Below, one piece after another: positions 16,367 to 25,175 of a DNA stretch of 39,790 bases (its first letter is position 1; the number at the start of each line of letters is the position of its first letter). The notes below the pieces were generated by a model. It searched no databases. It was not told the origin of the DNA and worked only from the letters and a program-made list of their open reading frames with translations. This DNA is from JAZDJJ01 sp043804035 (lineage in GTDB: Bacteria; Bacteroidota; Bacteroidia; Palsa-948). A program made the translations under genes and the position numbers. The DNA is taken from assembly GCA_043804035.1 (NCBI GenBank), contig JAZDJJ010000056.1:1-39790 (forward strand), read 5' to 3'.

Positions 16367-18502
16367 TTATTTTTCAGAATTATTATTTATGTCGATTGGT
16401 TCATTTGATTCTGGTTCCGTTTTAGCAGTAGGAATAGGAGAACCATTTTCAGAGGACTTTACTTTCTTTACTTTTTTCGTTTTCTTTTCTTCTTCTTCAT
16501 TCGTTTTCTTTTCTTCTTTTTCAAATGGACGCTTTCCAAAAATTTTTTCAATATCTTCTTTGAAGAGAACTTCTTTTTCAAGCAAGTGTTGTGCCAGTTC
16601 AGAAAGTTTTTCCTTATTCTGTATGAGAATATTTTTTGAACGTTCGTAAGCGGTTTCTATTATCAGATTAACTTCATGATCAATAATCTCTGCTGTTTTT
16701 TCACTGAATGGTTTTTGAAAAGACATCTCATTGTTTCCAGTGGAATCATAAAAACTAATATTGCCAATTTTTTCGTTCATCCCATAATACATCACCATTG
16801 CATATCCCTGCTTGGTTATTTTTTCCAAATCGTTCATCGCACCGGTAGAAACTTTCCCGAAGAAGATTTCTTCTGCAGCACGTCCGCCAAGAGCAGCACA
16901 TATTTCATCAAGCATTTGTTCTTTTGTAGTTATTTGTCTTTCTTCAGGCAAATACCATGCAGCGCCCAATGTTTTTCCCCTTGGAACAATAGTAACTTTT
17001 ACTAACGGATGTGCGTGTTCCAACAGCCAACTTATAGAAGCGTGTCCTGCTTCATGATAAGCGATAATTTTTTTTTCTTCGTCAGAAATAATTTTATTTT
17101 TCTTTTCTAATCCGCCAATGATACGGTCAACAGCATCCAGAAAATCTTGTTTATCAATTTCTTTTTTTTCTTTGCGTGCAGCAATGAGAGCAGATTCATT
17201 GCAAATGTTGGCAATATCAGCGCCTGAAAATCCCGGTGTTTGTCGTGCAAGGAAATCTACATCAATTTCTTTAGAAACCTTAAGTGGTTTCATGTGCACT
17301 ATAAAAATCTCTTTACGTTCATGAACATCAGGCAGGTCAAGATAAATTTGTCTATCAAATCTTCCCGCGCGAAGTAGTGCGTGGTCAAGAATATCGGCAC
17401 GGTTGGTAGCAGAAAGCAGAATGACGCCACTGTTGGTTCCAAAGCCATCCATCTCGGTAAGCAATTGATTAAGCGTGCTTTCACGTTCATCATTTGCACC
17501 ATGGGTTATTCCTTTGCTGCGAGATCTTCCTATAGCATCAATCTCGTCAATAAAAATAATGCAGGGTGCTTTTTCTTTTGCCTGACGAAATAAATCGCGC
17601 ACACGGGAAGCGCCAACACCTACAAACATTTCTACAAAATCAGAACCGGAGAGAGAAAAAAACGGAACTTTTGCTTCTCCGGCAACGGCTTTTGCCAAAA
17701 GTGTTTTCCCTGTTCCAGGAGCACCAACAAGTAATGCACCTTTTGGAATTTTGGCACCGAGGTTTGTATATTTTTTCGGGTTTTTCAAAAAGTCAACAAT
17801 CTCTTTGATTTCAGTTTTTACTTCTTTCAATCCGGCTACATCGTTAAATGTAATGTTCACCTGCGTGTCTTTATCATACAACGAAGCTTTTGACCTGCCA
17901 ATGTTGAAAATATTTCCCGAACCGCCACCTCCAACGCCACCGCCCATCCTGTGCATCAAAAAAAACCAAACGACTGTAATGAGAAGAATGGGAATTATCC
18001 ATCCCATATATTCGCTCATACCTGTTCTGTTTTCACTACTGACAAGAATGCGGTCTTTAATCTCTAATTCTTTTTGCACTTCATCCAATTGTCGTGTGAA
18101 CGATTCTTTTTCAATTTTTAAAATGAAGTGAGGACCTGAATGAATTTCATCTGTAAAAGGACGTTTTTTAACTTTTTCATATCTCGGATTTTTGAGACAT
18201 TCGGGCTTGATATAAATTTCAGCAATCTGATCATTCACTATAATTATTTTGTTGACATCTCCGGGCTTGAGAATATTCTCTACAAAATCAGACCATTCTA
18301 TTTTCTCGGTATTATTAGTGAAATCAGGTAACCACATTAACAATAGTCCAATGATGATTACAATATATATCCAGTAAGAATTAAAGTCCTTTGAATTTTT
18401 TGAAAAATTTTTCTTTGCCTTTTTCAATTGTACCTTCGGGTTTGGGGCTTTAGATTTTTTTTCTTCCTCTTTTTTTTCAGGTATGTTTTTTTCTTTGTCC
18501 AT
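16367..18502 (-). CDS. ftsH: ATP-dependent zinc metalloprotease FtsH
   Basis: This 711-residue membrane AAA+ protease degrades misfolded membrane proteins and regulators. Two transmembrane segments (about 43-60 and 166-184) flank a periplasmic domain, and a glycine-rich linker follows. The AAA+ domain has Walker A GAPGTGKT (260-267), Walker B IIFIDE (315-320) and the arginine-finger region ALLRAGRFDRQ. The zinc protease motif HEAGH is at 483-487. The C-terminus is a long charged, low-complexity tail (about 650-711), and the N-terminal 40 residues are very lysine-rich. It follows rsfS by 25 bases. Confidence 0.97.
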   Translation of the reverse strand: MDKEKNIPEKKEEEKKSKAPNPKVQLKKAKKNFSKNSKDFNSYWIYIVIIIGLLLMWLPDFTNNTEKIEWSDFVENILKPGDVNKIIIVNDQIAEIYIKPECLKNPRYEKVKKRPFTDEIHSGPHFILKIEKESFTRQLDEVQKELEIKDRILVSSENRTGMSEYMGWIIPILLITVVWFFLMHRMGGGVGGGGSGNIFNIGRSKASLYDKDTQVNITFNDVAGLKEVKTEIKEIVDFLKNPKKYTNLGAKIPKGALLVGAPGTGKTLLAKAVAGEAKVPFFSLSGSDFVEMFVGVGASRVRDLFRQAKEKAPCIIFIDEIDAIGRSRSKGITHGANDERESTLNQLLTEMDGFGTNSGVILLSATNRADILDHALLRAGRFDRQIYLDLPDVHERKEIFIVHMKPLKVSKEIDVDFLARQTPGFSGADIANICNESALIAARKEKKEIDKQDFLDAVDRIIGGLEKKNKIISDEEKKIIAYHEAGHASISWLLEHAHPLVKVTIVPRGKTLGAAWYLPEERQITTKEQMLDEICAALGGRAAEEIFFGKVSTGAMNDLEKITKQGYAMVMYYGMNEKIGNISFYDSTGNNEMSFQKPFSEKTAEIIDHEVNLIIETAYERSKNILIQNKEKLSELAQHLLEKEVLFKEDIEKIFGKRPFEKEEKKTNEEEEKKTKKVKKVKSSENGSPIPTAKTEPESNEPIDINNNSEK

Positions 18503-18527
18503 TGATTCTGCCGATTAATATTTATTA

Positions 18528-18953
18528 TTATTTTTTATTTATTTGTTTTATATCTGCATCAGCCCACATATTTTCTAATCCGTAATATTGTCTCATTTGT
18601 GGGTGAAAAATATGCACTACCACCGATACATAATCCATCAACACCCATTCTGCATTTTGCATTCCTTCAATATGCCAAGGTCTTTCGCCTGTATTTTTTT
18701 CTATAAACTCTTCAACGGAATGTGTTATTGCTTGTATCTGTGTTTTGGAATTTCCTTCGCAAATTACGAAATAGTCACAAGCGGCATTCTGTATTTTTTT
18801 AAGATTAATGCAAGTAATTACATTTCCTTTTTTTTCTTCTATGCCTTTTACTGCATATCGGACTATGCTCAATGAAGTAACTTGTTTTTTTTTAATCGTC
18901 CTTGTTTTTTTTTTGCATATTTTAAGAGTACGAAGATATACACTTTTTATCAC
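18528..18953 (-). CDS. rsfS: Ribosomal silencing factor RsfS
   Basis: This protein of up to 141 residues binds ribosomal protein L14 and blocks joining of the subunits when nutrients are low. The core CDYFVICEGNSKTQIQAITH, GERPWHIEGMQNAEWVLMDY and VVVHIFHPQMRQYYGLENMW is clearly RsfS (Iojap/YbeB). The first ~22 residues (lysine-rich) are not part of the family, so the true start may be downstream at a non-ATG codon. It is the first gene of the ftsH run. Confidence 0.93.
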   Translation of the reverse strand: MIKSVYLRTLKICKKKTRTIKKKQVTSLSIVRYAVKGIEEKKGNVITCINLKKIQNAACDYFVICEGNSKTQIQAITHSVEEFIEKNTGERPWHIEGMQNAEWVLMDYVSVVVHIFHPQMRQYYGLENMWADADIKQINKK

Positions 18954-19099
18954 TATTGTTCAAGAAAAATATCTAAAAAATGATTCAAGAAATCTACCGG
19001 AAACAAAAATAGAAGAAAAATACAGATACAGATTGACGAGAGAAAGAAACGGATTGAGATAATTTTTTTTCTGCATTTCCGGTAAAATATTGATAATGT

Positions 19100-19149
19100 A
19101 AAATGTAGAATAATAAGAAAACACATAACGATTTTACATTCTACATTTT
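19100..19149. terminator. Possible intrinsic terminator
   Basis: AAAATGTAGAAT (19100-19111) and its exact complement ATTCTACATTTT (19138-19149) form a 12-base stem with a 26-base loop, followed by a T run on the plus strand. It lies just past the 3' end of the minus-strand atpA and before rsfS. The stem is AT-rich, so the terminator strength is doubtful. Confidence 0.35.
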
Positions 19150-19170
19150 TTTAATTTTATTTGATTCTGT

Positions 19171-20748
19171 CTATGTCATAACCATAAGCACTTCTTTTGC
19201 TGCTGCTTCCAGAGTGCCGGCAATTTCAGTTGAGAAATTTCCTGCGCGTAAGTCGTCAAGAATATTTTTGTGTTTATTTTCTATCTGCGTGAGGAAATTA
19301 GTTTCAAACTCTTTCACTTTATTCACTGGCAGATTACGTAACAATCCTTTTGTTCCGCAGAAGATAATGGCAATTTGTTTTTCCACCGCCATAGGAGAAT
19401 ACTGTACTTGTTTAAGAATCTCCACGTTGCGTGCGCCTTTTTCCAGCACGGCTTTGGTAGTAGCATCTAAGTCAGAACCGAATTTTGAAAATGCTTCCAG
19501 CTCGCGATATTGAGCTTGATCGAGTTTCAAAGTTCCTGCGACTTTCTTCATGGATTTTATTTGTGCATTTCCTCCTACGCGTGAAACAGAAATTCCTACA
19601 TTGATTGCAGGACGAATGCCCGCGTTAAACAAGTTGGCTTCCAAAAATATTTGTCCGTCAGTAATTGAAATTACATTAGTTGGAATGTAAGCCGACACAT
19701 CGCTTGCCTGCGTTTCAATAATAGGCAGTGCTGTGAGCGAACCGCCGCCTTTCACAATATTTTTTAGCGAAAGAGGAAGGTCATTCATTTGTTTTGCCAC
19801 TTCATCCGATTGAATAATTTTTGCAGCACGTTCCAATAATCGTGAATGCAAATAGAAAATATCACCGGGATATGCTTCCCGTCCGGGAGGTCTGCGTAGC
19901 AAAAGAGAAACTTCGCGGTAAGCAACAGCTTGTTTTGAAAGGTCATCATAAATGATGAGAGCAGGTCTTCCTGTATCGCGGAAATATTCTCCAATAGCAG
20001 CGCCTGCCATAGGAGCAAAGAATTGCATGGGAGAAGAATCAGATGCAGTTGCAGCAACAATCACTGTGTAAGCCATCGCTCCGTGTTCTTCAAGAATGCG
20101 CTGAATATTTGCAACGATTGATCCTTTTTGTCCGATGGCAACATAAATGCAAAAGACGGGTTTCCCTGCTTCGTAAAATTCTTTTTGATTGATGATAGTG
20201 TCAATACATACAGCTGTTTTTCCTGTTTGTCTGTCGCCAATAATTAATTCACGCTGTCCGCGTCCGATAGGAATCATTGCGTCAATTGGCTTGATGCCTG
20301 TTTGTAGGGGTTCGTTCACAGGTTGACGGAAAATTACACCTGGTGCTTTTCGTTCTATGGGCATTTCGTAAAATGGTCCTTCAATCGGACCCTTTCCGTC
20401 AATAGGTACTCCGAGCGTGTCTACCACGCGTCCAAGCATTTTTTCGCTTACATTGATGCTTGCAATTCGGCGGGTGCGCTTTGCCACAGAGCCCTCTTTG
20501 ATGTTGTGCGAATGACCAAGCATCACAACGCCAACATTGTCTTCTTCCAGATTGAGTACAACGGCTTTCAAGCCATTTTCAAACTCAATAAGTTCGCCTG
20601 CCTGCACTTTTGTGAGTCCATAAATGTGGGCAATGCCATCGCCTACCTGTAGCACTGTACCTACTTCTTCCAGTTCGGTTTCGGATTTGAAACCTGCTAA
20701 TTGTTGTCTCAAAATTCCTGAGACCTCTGCGGGTTTTATTTCTGCCAT
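19171..20748 (-). CDS. atpA: F1F0 ATP synthase subunit alpha
   Basis: This full-length (525-residue) non-catalytic subunit of the F1 hexamer has the nucleotide-binding P-loop GDRQTGKT (171-178) and the alpha signature PAINVGISVSRVGG, with ASDSSPMQFFAPMAGAAIGE and FYLHSRLLERAAK as further blocks. Usual neighbours atpH (delta) and atpG (gamma) are absent on both sides: an empty 420-base stretch lies upstream and rsfS downstream. The remaining ATP synthase genes must be elsewhere, or the locus has been rearranged. Confidence 0.97.
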   Translation of the reverse strand: MAEIKPAEVSGILRQQLAGFKSETELEEVGTVLQVGDGIAHIYGLTKVQAGELIEFENGLKAVVLNLEEDNVGVVMLGHSHNIKEGSVAKRTRRIASINVSEKMLGRVVDTLGVPIDGKGPIEGPFYEMPIERKAPGVIFRQPVNEPLQTGIKPIDAMIPIGRGQRELIIGDRQTGKTAVCIDTIINQKEFYEAGKPVFCIYVAIGQKGSIVANIQRILEEHGAMAYTVIVAATASDSSPMQFFAPMAGAAIGEYFRDTGRPALIIYDDLSKQAVAYREVSLLLRRPPGREAYPGDIFYLHSRLLERAAKIIQSDEVAKQMNDLPLSLKNIVKGGGSLTALPIIETQASDVSAYIPTNVISITDGQIFLEANLFNAGIRPAINVGISVSRVGGNAQIKSMKKVAGTLKLDQAQYRELEAFSKFGSDLDATTKAVLEKGARNVEILKQVQYSPMAVEKQIAIIFCGTKGLLRNLPVNKVKEFETNFLTQIENKHKNILDDLRAGNFSTEIAGTLEAAAKEVLMVMT

Positions 20749-21174
20749 TGAATTAAAATTTTATATTAAATAATTGTGGAATTTTATGAAAATTTTTAAT
20801 TTTAATTTTTCAATTTCTGGTTTTGTAAGTCCTATATATTTTATAGTTTTTTTCACAAACGTACATAAAATTTTCAATTACACATAAACGGGATAAAAAG
20901 CAAAAAGGATTTTTAGAAGAAACGTCTATTAAAAAAATGCTTATGATTTCATTAACAGAAACAATAAAATACTCATACTCTTCAATATCTATTCTACCAT
21001 TGACAATACGAATTATTTTATAGCATCTTGTTCTAAAAAAGGGTAATAATTTTAAGGTCGGATATTTTTTCATAAAAACAAAGCACCCCACCACTTTTCC
21101 TCCATTGGAAGTTTAAAAGGCATTCCAATAGTTCTTTATAAAAATTTGTAATTTCGCCCCAACAAGTTAAACTT
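20749..21174. other. Gene-poor spacer upstream of atpA and namZ-like gene
   Basis: This is a divergent intergenic region of 426 bases. The only frame longer than 60 codons is a 94-codon minus-strand one (20810-21094), whose product is rich in Ile, Phe and Cys and matches nothing I know. The stretch should hold the divergent promoters. No convincing promoter, riboswitch or repeat was recognised. Confidence 0.5.
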
Positions 21175-22383
21175 ATGAAAAAACTATTTTTATTTTTATT
21201 TCTATTTCTTTCAGCAAGTTCATTTGCTCAGTTGGTTCTTCCTATTCATTTGCAAGATAAAACGGCAGATGAACTGAAAACAGGTGCAGAACAAACTGAA
21301 AAATATTTTCCTTTGATTAAAGGGAAATCAGTTGCAGTGATTGCCAATCCCGCTTCGTTAATTAGGAAAATTCATCTCGTAGACACACTCATTGCATCCG
21401 GGATAAATGTTAAAAAAATATTTGCTCCTGAACATGGTTTCCGTGGAACAAATGAAGCAGGCGAAAAAATAAAAACACATATAGATAAAAAAACAGGATT
21501 GCAGATAATTTCTCTCTATGGAAATAACTATAAACCCAAATCGGAAGATATAAAAAATGTAGAAGTAGTGCTATTTGATCTGCAAGATGTAGGCGCAAGA
21601 TTTTATACATATATTTCTACTCTTCATTATGTAATGGAAGCATGTGCAGAAAATAAAAAACATCTCATAGTTTTAGACCGGCCAAATCCAAATGGATATT
21701 ATGTTGACGGTCCTGTTCTGGAACCAAATTATAAGTCGTTTTCTGGGTTACATCCTGTTCCAATTGTTCACGGAATGACAATAGGGGAATACGCACAGAT
21801 GATAAACGGTGAGGGCTGGCTGGCAAACAAAGTGAAATGTACTATTACAGTAATTCCCGTGGATGGATATACGCATAACGACCTTTACCAACTGCCGGCA
21901 AAACCCTCTCCAAATCTTCCGAACATGTCGTCAGTTTATCTTTATCCATCACTTTGTTTGTTTGAAGGAACTATTGTAAGTGTTGGCAGAGGAACCGACC
22001 GGCCTTTTCAGCAATTTGGATATCCCGGTATGACTAGTGGTGCTACACATATTTTCCTTCCTATGCCGATTAAAGATGTGAGCGAAAATCCTTTATACAA
22101 TGGGCAAGTATGCAACAGTTCTTTTGTTGCCGATTACGGAGAAATTTATGTGAAATATTACCGGAAAATTTATTTATACTGGCTTATCAATATTTATAAA
22201 AATGCTTCTGATAAAACAAAATTTTTTAATAACTACTTTGATAATCTATCTGGTAATCAAACATTAAAAAAGCAAATTCAGGATGGCATGAACGAAAATG
22301 ATATTCGGAAAACATGGGAACCTGAGTTGAAAAAATTTATGGAGATAAGGAAAAAATATTTACTGTATAAAGATTTTGAGTGA
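21175..22383 (+). CDS. Exo-beta-N-acetylmuramidase NamZ-like (DUF1343) protein
   Basis: This 402-residue exported protein has a signal peptide at residues 1-19 (ends SSFAQ). It has the DUF1343 family blocks: SVAVIANPAS, FAPEHGFRG (E86-H87), VVLFDLQDVGARFYTYISTL, VLDRPNPNG and VSVGRGTDRPFQQFG. Founding members (B. subtilis NamZ, family GH171) release terminal MurNAc from peptidoglycan fragments, so a role in wall turnover or recycling in the periplasm is likely. It is monocistronic, and a hairpin follows its stop codon. Confidence 0.88.
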   Translation: MKKLFLFLFLFLSASSFAQLVLPIHLQDKTADELKTGAEQTEKYFPLIKGKSVAVIANPASLIRKIHLVDTLIASGINVKKIFAPEHGFRGTNEAGEKIKTHIDKKTGLQIISLYGNNYKPKSEDIKNVEVVLFDLQDVGARFYTYISTLHYVMEACAENKKHLIVLDRPNPNGYYVDGPVLEPNYKSFSGLHPVPIVHGMTIGEYAQMINGEGWLANKVKCTITVIPVDGYTHNDLYQLPAKPSPNLPNMSSVYLYPSLCLFEGTIVSVGRGTDRPFQQFGYPGMTSGATHIFLPMPIKDVSENPLYNGQVCNSSFVADYGEIYVKYYRKIYLYWLINIYKNASDKTKFFNNYFDNLSGNQTLKKQIQDGMNENDIRKTWEPELKKFMEIRKKYLLYKDFE

Positions 22384-22384
22384 G

Positions 22385-22400
22385 ACACAAAACCTTGTGT
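22385..22400. terminator. Intrinsic terminator between convergent genes
   Basis: ACACAA-AACC-TTGTGT is a 6-base stem with a 4-base loop, starting 2 bases after the namZ-like stop and followed by a T-rich run (TTCTATTTCTTC). On the other strand it follows the stop of the 22403-22837 gene. The stem is short, so confidence is moderate. Confidence 0.5.
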
Positions 22401-22402
22401 TT

Positions 22403-22837
22403 CTATTTCTTCTTCTTCTTGTTTTTTAAAGTTCCTAGGTAGTAATAATAATTTTTTACTTTTCCTTTTTTGATTAACTGTGCTGTGCCCTCAATTTCTT
22501 CACCGGTTATTGTACCTTCCCATTTCAATTCTTCATCAAGAGTATTTTTGCTGACGGCTTCAAATGTGATTACTACTTCTCCTGCCGAAGAATCAACTGA
22601 AACGGTATACTCTGAGGGAGGAAAGCCACTTTTCATGAGCAGAACTCTTGAACCTACTTTATTAGTTCTGAAAGTTATTTCATCTGGCTCCGGCGGTGTT
22701 GCCTTTTTTGCACTTTGATCAGTAAGTTCAACAGCAAATATTTTATTTGCAAGGACTTTGTCTTTTTTTGCTTTACCTTGTCCATAAACGGAAACGAATA
22801 TCAATGATGCTACTGTAAGTGAAAGAAATGTTTTCAT
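22403..22837 (-). CDS. Small secreted protein of unknown function
   Basis: This 144-residue protein has a clear signal peptide (MKTFLSLTVASLIFVSVYGQ). The mature part is strand-rich (RVLLMKSGFP, YTVSVDSSAGEVVITFEA, WEGTITGEEIEGTAQL) and ends in a lysine tract, NKKKKK. The repeated pattern of alternating charged strands and the phrase WEGTITGEEIEGTAQLI resemble small periplasmic beta-sandwich or lipocalin-like proteins that bind ligands. I do not recognise a named family. It stands alone, convergent with the namZ-like gene. Confidence 0.65.
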   Translation of the reverse strand: MKTFLSLTVASLIFVSVYGQGKAKKDKVLANKIFAVELTDQSAKKATPPEPDEITFRTNKVGSRVLLMKSGFPPSEYTVSVDSSAGEVVITFEAVSKNTLDEELKWEGTITGEEIEGTAQLIKKGKVKNYYYYLGTLKNKKKKK

Positions 22838-22986
22838 ATAAAAAAGTTTGTTAGATTATTTTTAAAAGTAATTTATATATTCTGAGTGCTTCTGCTATTT
22901 TATTATCGGTCTTTAATATTTTTCAAAACAAAGATACATAATTTGTGTAATGAAATAATCGCATATACTTGTAAAGAAAATGCACG

Positions 22987-22994
22987 TATATTTG
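22987..22994 (+). promoter_or_regulatory. Possible Bacteroidota -7 promoter element for glyA
   Basis: TATATTTG matches the Bacteroidota -7 consensus TAnnTTTG exactly. It lies 136 bases upstream of the glyA ATG, leaving a leader with the small palindrome ATGCTTCAGCAT at about 23010-23021. No good TTTG -33 box lies at the preferred distance, so the call is weak. Confidence 0.3.
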
Positions 22995-23129
22995 CATACA
23001 AATATCCTTATGCTTCAGCATGAAGAATATAGAATAAAACGAATTAACTCTGCCATTTATGGAGGAGAAGAAAGAAAATAAAAAGCAACTAATTGAATAT
23101 TGAATTATTGAAATCTAAAATCTATATTT

Positions 23130-24404
23130 ATGAAACCTGATACTTCAATTTTTGAACTTATCCATGAAGAACAAGACCGACAAACTCGCGGGATTGAACT
23201 TATTGCTTCCGAAAACTTTGTAAGCTCGCAAGTGATGCTTGCTATGGGCTCAGTACTTACAAATAAGTATGCCGAAGGATTGCCCGGCAAAAGATATTAT
23301 GGTGGCTGCGAAGTTGTAGATAAAACGGAACAACTCGCCATTGACCGCCTCAAGAAACTTTTTAATGCAACGTGGGCAAATGTTCAGCCGCACTCGGGAG
23401 CACAAGCAAATGCATCGGTGATGCTCGGTGTATTAAAACCGGGAGATAAAATTCTCGGGTTCAATCTTTCTCATGGAGGACATCTCACTCATGGTTCGCC
23501 AGTAAGTTTTTCCGGGAAACTTTATGTGCCTTCTTTTTATAATGTGAATCGTGAAACAGGCAGAGTGGATTACGATGAAATGGAAAAAACCGCTATGCAG
23601 GAAAAACCCAAACTCATTATTGCCGGCGCTTCGGCTTACTCACGCGACTGGGATTACAAACGCATGCGACAAATAGCCGATGCATCAGGCGCACTCCTTA
23701 TGGCAGACATTGCTCATCCTGCCGGATTGATTGCAAAAGGACTGCTTAACAATCCACTTCCTCATTGTCATGTCATTACTACAACAACCCATAAAACACT
23801 TCGCGGACCACGCGGCGGAGTAATTTTAATGGGAAATGATTTTCCAAATCCATGGGGATTAAAAACTCCAAAAGGAGAAATAAGAATGATGTCGGCTATT
23901 CTGGATAGTGCAGTTTTTCCGGGAATTCAAGGCGGACCATTAGAACATGTGATAGCGGCAAAAGCCGTTTCCTTCGGAGAAGCAATTGAAGATTCTTTCT
24001 TGAAATATGTCATTCAAGTAAAGAAAAACGCAGCAGCAATGGCAAATGCGTTTATGAATAAAGGATACAATATTATTTCGGGAGGAACTGATAATCATTG
24101 TATGCTTATTGACCTTCGTAATAAAAACCTTACAGGAAAAAAAGCCGAAGAAACACTTATTAAAGCCGATATCACCGTAAATAAAAATATGGTTCCCTTT
24201 GATGATAAATCGCCTTTTGTAACTTCTGGAATCAGAATCGGAACAGCAGCTGTAACCACACGCGGACTGGAAGAAAAAGATATGCCAAAGATTTTTGAAA
24301 TGATAGATGATGTGCTGATGAATACCGAAAACGAATCGCGTATTGCTGAAGTGAAAAAAAATATAAATAAATGGATGCAACAATATCCATTGTTTAATTG
24401 GTAA
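23130..24404 (+). CDS. glyA: Serine hydroxymethyltransferase
   Basis: This 424-residue cytosolic PLP enzyme interconverts serine and glycine and supplies one-carbon units to tetrahydrofolate. The lysine that binds PLP is K222 in VITTTTHKTLRGPRGG. Also present are the early RQTRGIELIASENFVS, YAEGLPGKRYYGGCEVVD and MADIAHPAGL (D193, H196). Length and motifs are complete. It is a single-gene unit with a long leader. Confidence 0.98.
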   Translation: MKPDTSIFELIHEEQDRQTRGIELIASENFVSSQVMLAMGSVLTNKYAEGLPGKRYYGGCEVVDKTEQLAIDRLKKLFNATWANVQPHSGAQANASVMLGVLKPGDKILGFNLSHGGHLTHGSPVSFSGKLYVPSFYNVNRETGRVDYDEMEKTAMQEKPKLIIAGASAYSRDWDYKRMRQIADASGALLMADIAHPAGLIAKGLLNNPLPHCHVITTTTHKTLRGPRGGVILMGNDFPNPWGLKTPKGEIRMMSAILDSAVFPGIQGGPLEHVIAAKAVSFGEAIEDSFLKYVIQVKKNAAAMANAFMNKGYNIISGGTDNHCMLIDLRNKNLTGKKAEETLIKADITVNKNMVPFDDKSPFVTSGIRIGTAAVTTRGLEEKDMPKIFEMIDDVLMNTENESRIAEVKKNINKWMQQYPLFNW

Positions 24405-24519
24405 ATAACTTTTTTATACTTGCGAGAAAAATTAAATCCTGAAATCTTGAAACAAGTTCAAGACAAGTACCGAATAATGATTTACGATTTACAATTAACA
24501 ATTAACGATTAACGGGTAT

Positions 24520-25092
24520 ATGCCAAATTTAGATTTCACTAAGTTTTCCCCAGAACAAGGAAAGTTATTGCTTTCAGAACCCTTTATGTATGACCCTTTT
24601 TTTAAGAGAACGGTTATTCTTCTCACTATGCATAATATTAAAGGAACTATAGGGTTTATTATTAATCGCCCTCTCAAAATGAAACTGGGACAGATTATCA
24701 AAGAATTATCAGAATGCGAACTCCCTGTCTACTTCGGTGGTCCTATTCAGAACAAGAGTTTATTTTATATTCACACACTTGGCAACGTTATTCCCGATAG
24801 TATTCCTGTCTTCAATGGACTCTTTTGGAGTGGTAACTTTGAAACGATAAAAGACCTCATCAAAGAAAACAAGATTACTGAAAATGAAATTTGCTTTTTC
24901 ATTGGATATTCGGGCTGGTTCTCAAATCAATTAGAAGATGAAATCAAACAAAACTCATGGATAGTTGCACCTGCTTCAACAAATGTGATATTTGGAAAAG
25001 AAAGAGAAAAACTCTGGCAAGATGTACTAAAAAGTATGGGAAATGATTACAGTATCCTCGCTAACTTCCCGGAAAATCCTCAGCTGAATTAA
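24520..25092 (+). CDS. YqgE/AlgH family protein (UPF0301)
   Basis: This 190-residue protein has the family blocks GKLLLSEPFMYDPFFKRTVI, HNIKGTIGFIINRPL, VYFGGPI and FFIGYSGWFSNQLEDEI then NSWIVAPA. It is a soluble protein with a conserved fold and unknown molecular function. It has been linked to alginate regulation in Pseudomonas, but that link is indirect. It lies 115 bases after glyA, across a spacer with CAATTAA-like repeats. Confidence 0.9.
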   Translation: MPNLDFTKFSPEQGKLLLSEPFMYDPFFKRTVILLTMHNIKGTIGFIINRPLKMKLGQIIKELSECELPVYFGGPIQNKSLFYIHTLGNVIPDSIPVFNGLFWSGNFETIKDLIKENKITENEICFFIGYSGWFSNQLEDEIKQNSWIVAPASTNVIFGKEREKLWQDVLKSMGNDYSILANFPENPQLN

Positions 25093-25175
25093 AGAATATG
25101 CTAATAGAAGTTTATGTTTTGAATTACGTTTGTGTTCTGCTATGTTTCCGTATCATATTTTTTACTCATATATAA

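Noticed and set aside
20822..20834. TTTGTAAGTCCTA resembling a TGCGTAAGTCCTA end
   Set aside because: Only one end is present and no partner left end is found within several hundred bases; a 9-10 base match can occur by chance.
20810..21094. 94-codon minus-strand open frame upstream of atpA
   Set aside because: The product is low in charge balance, rich in Ile/Phe/Cys, matches nothing and has no neighbour support.
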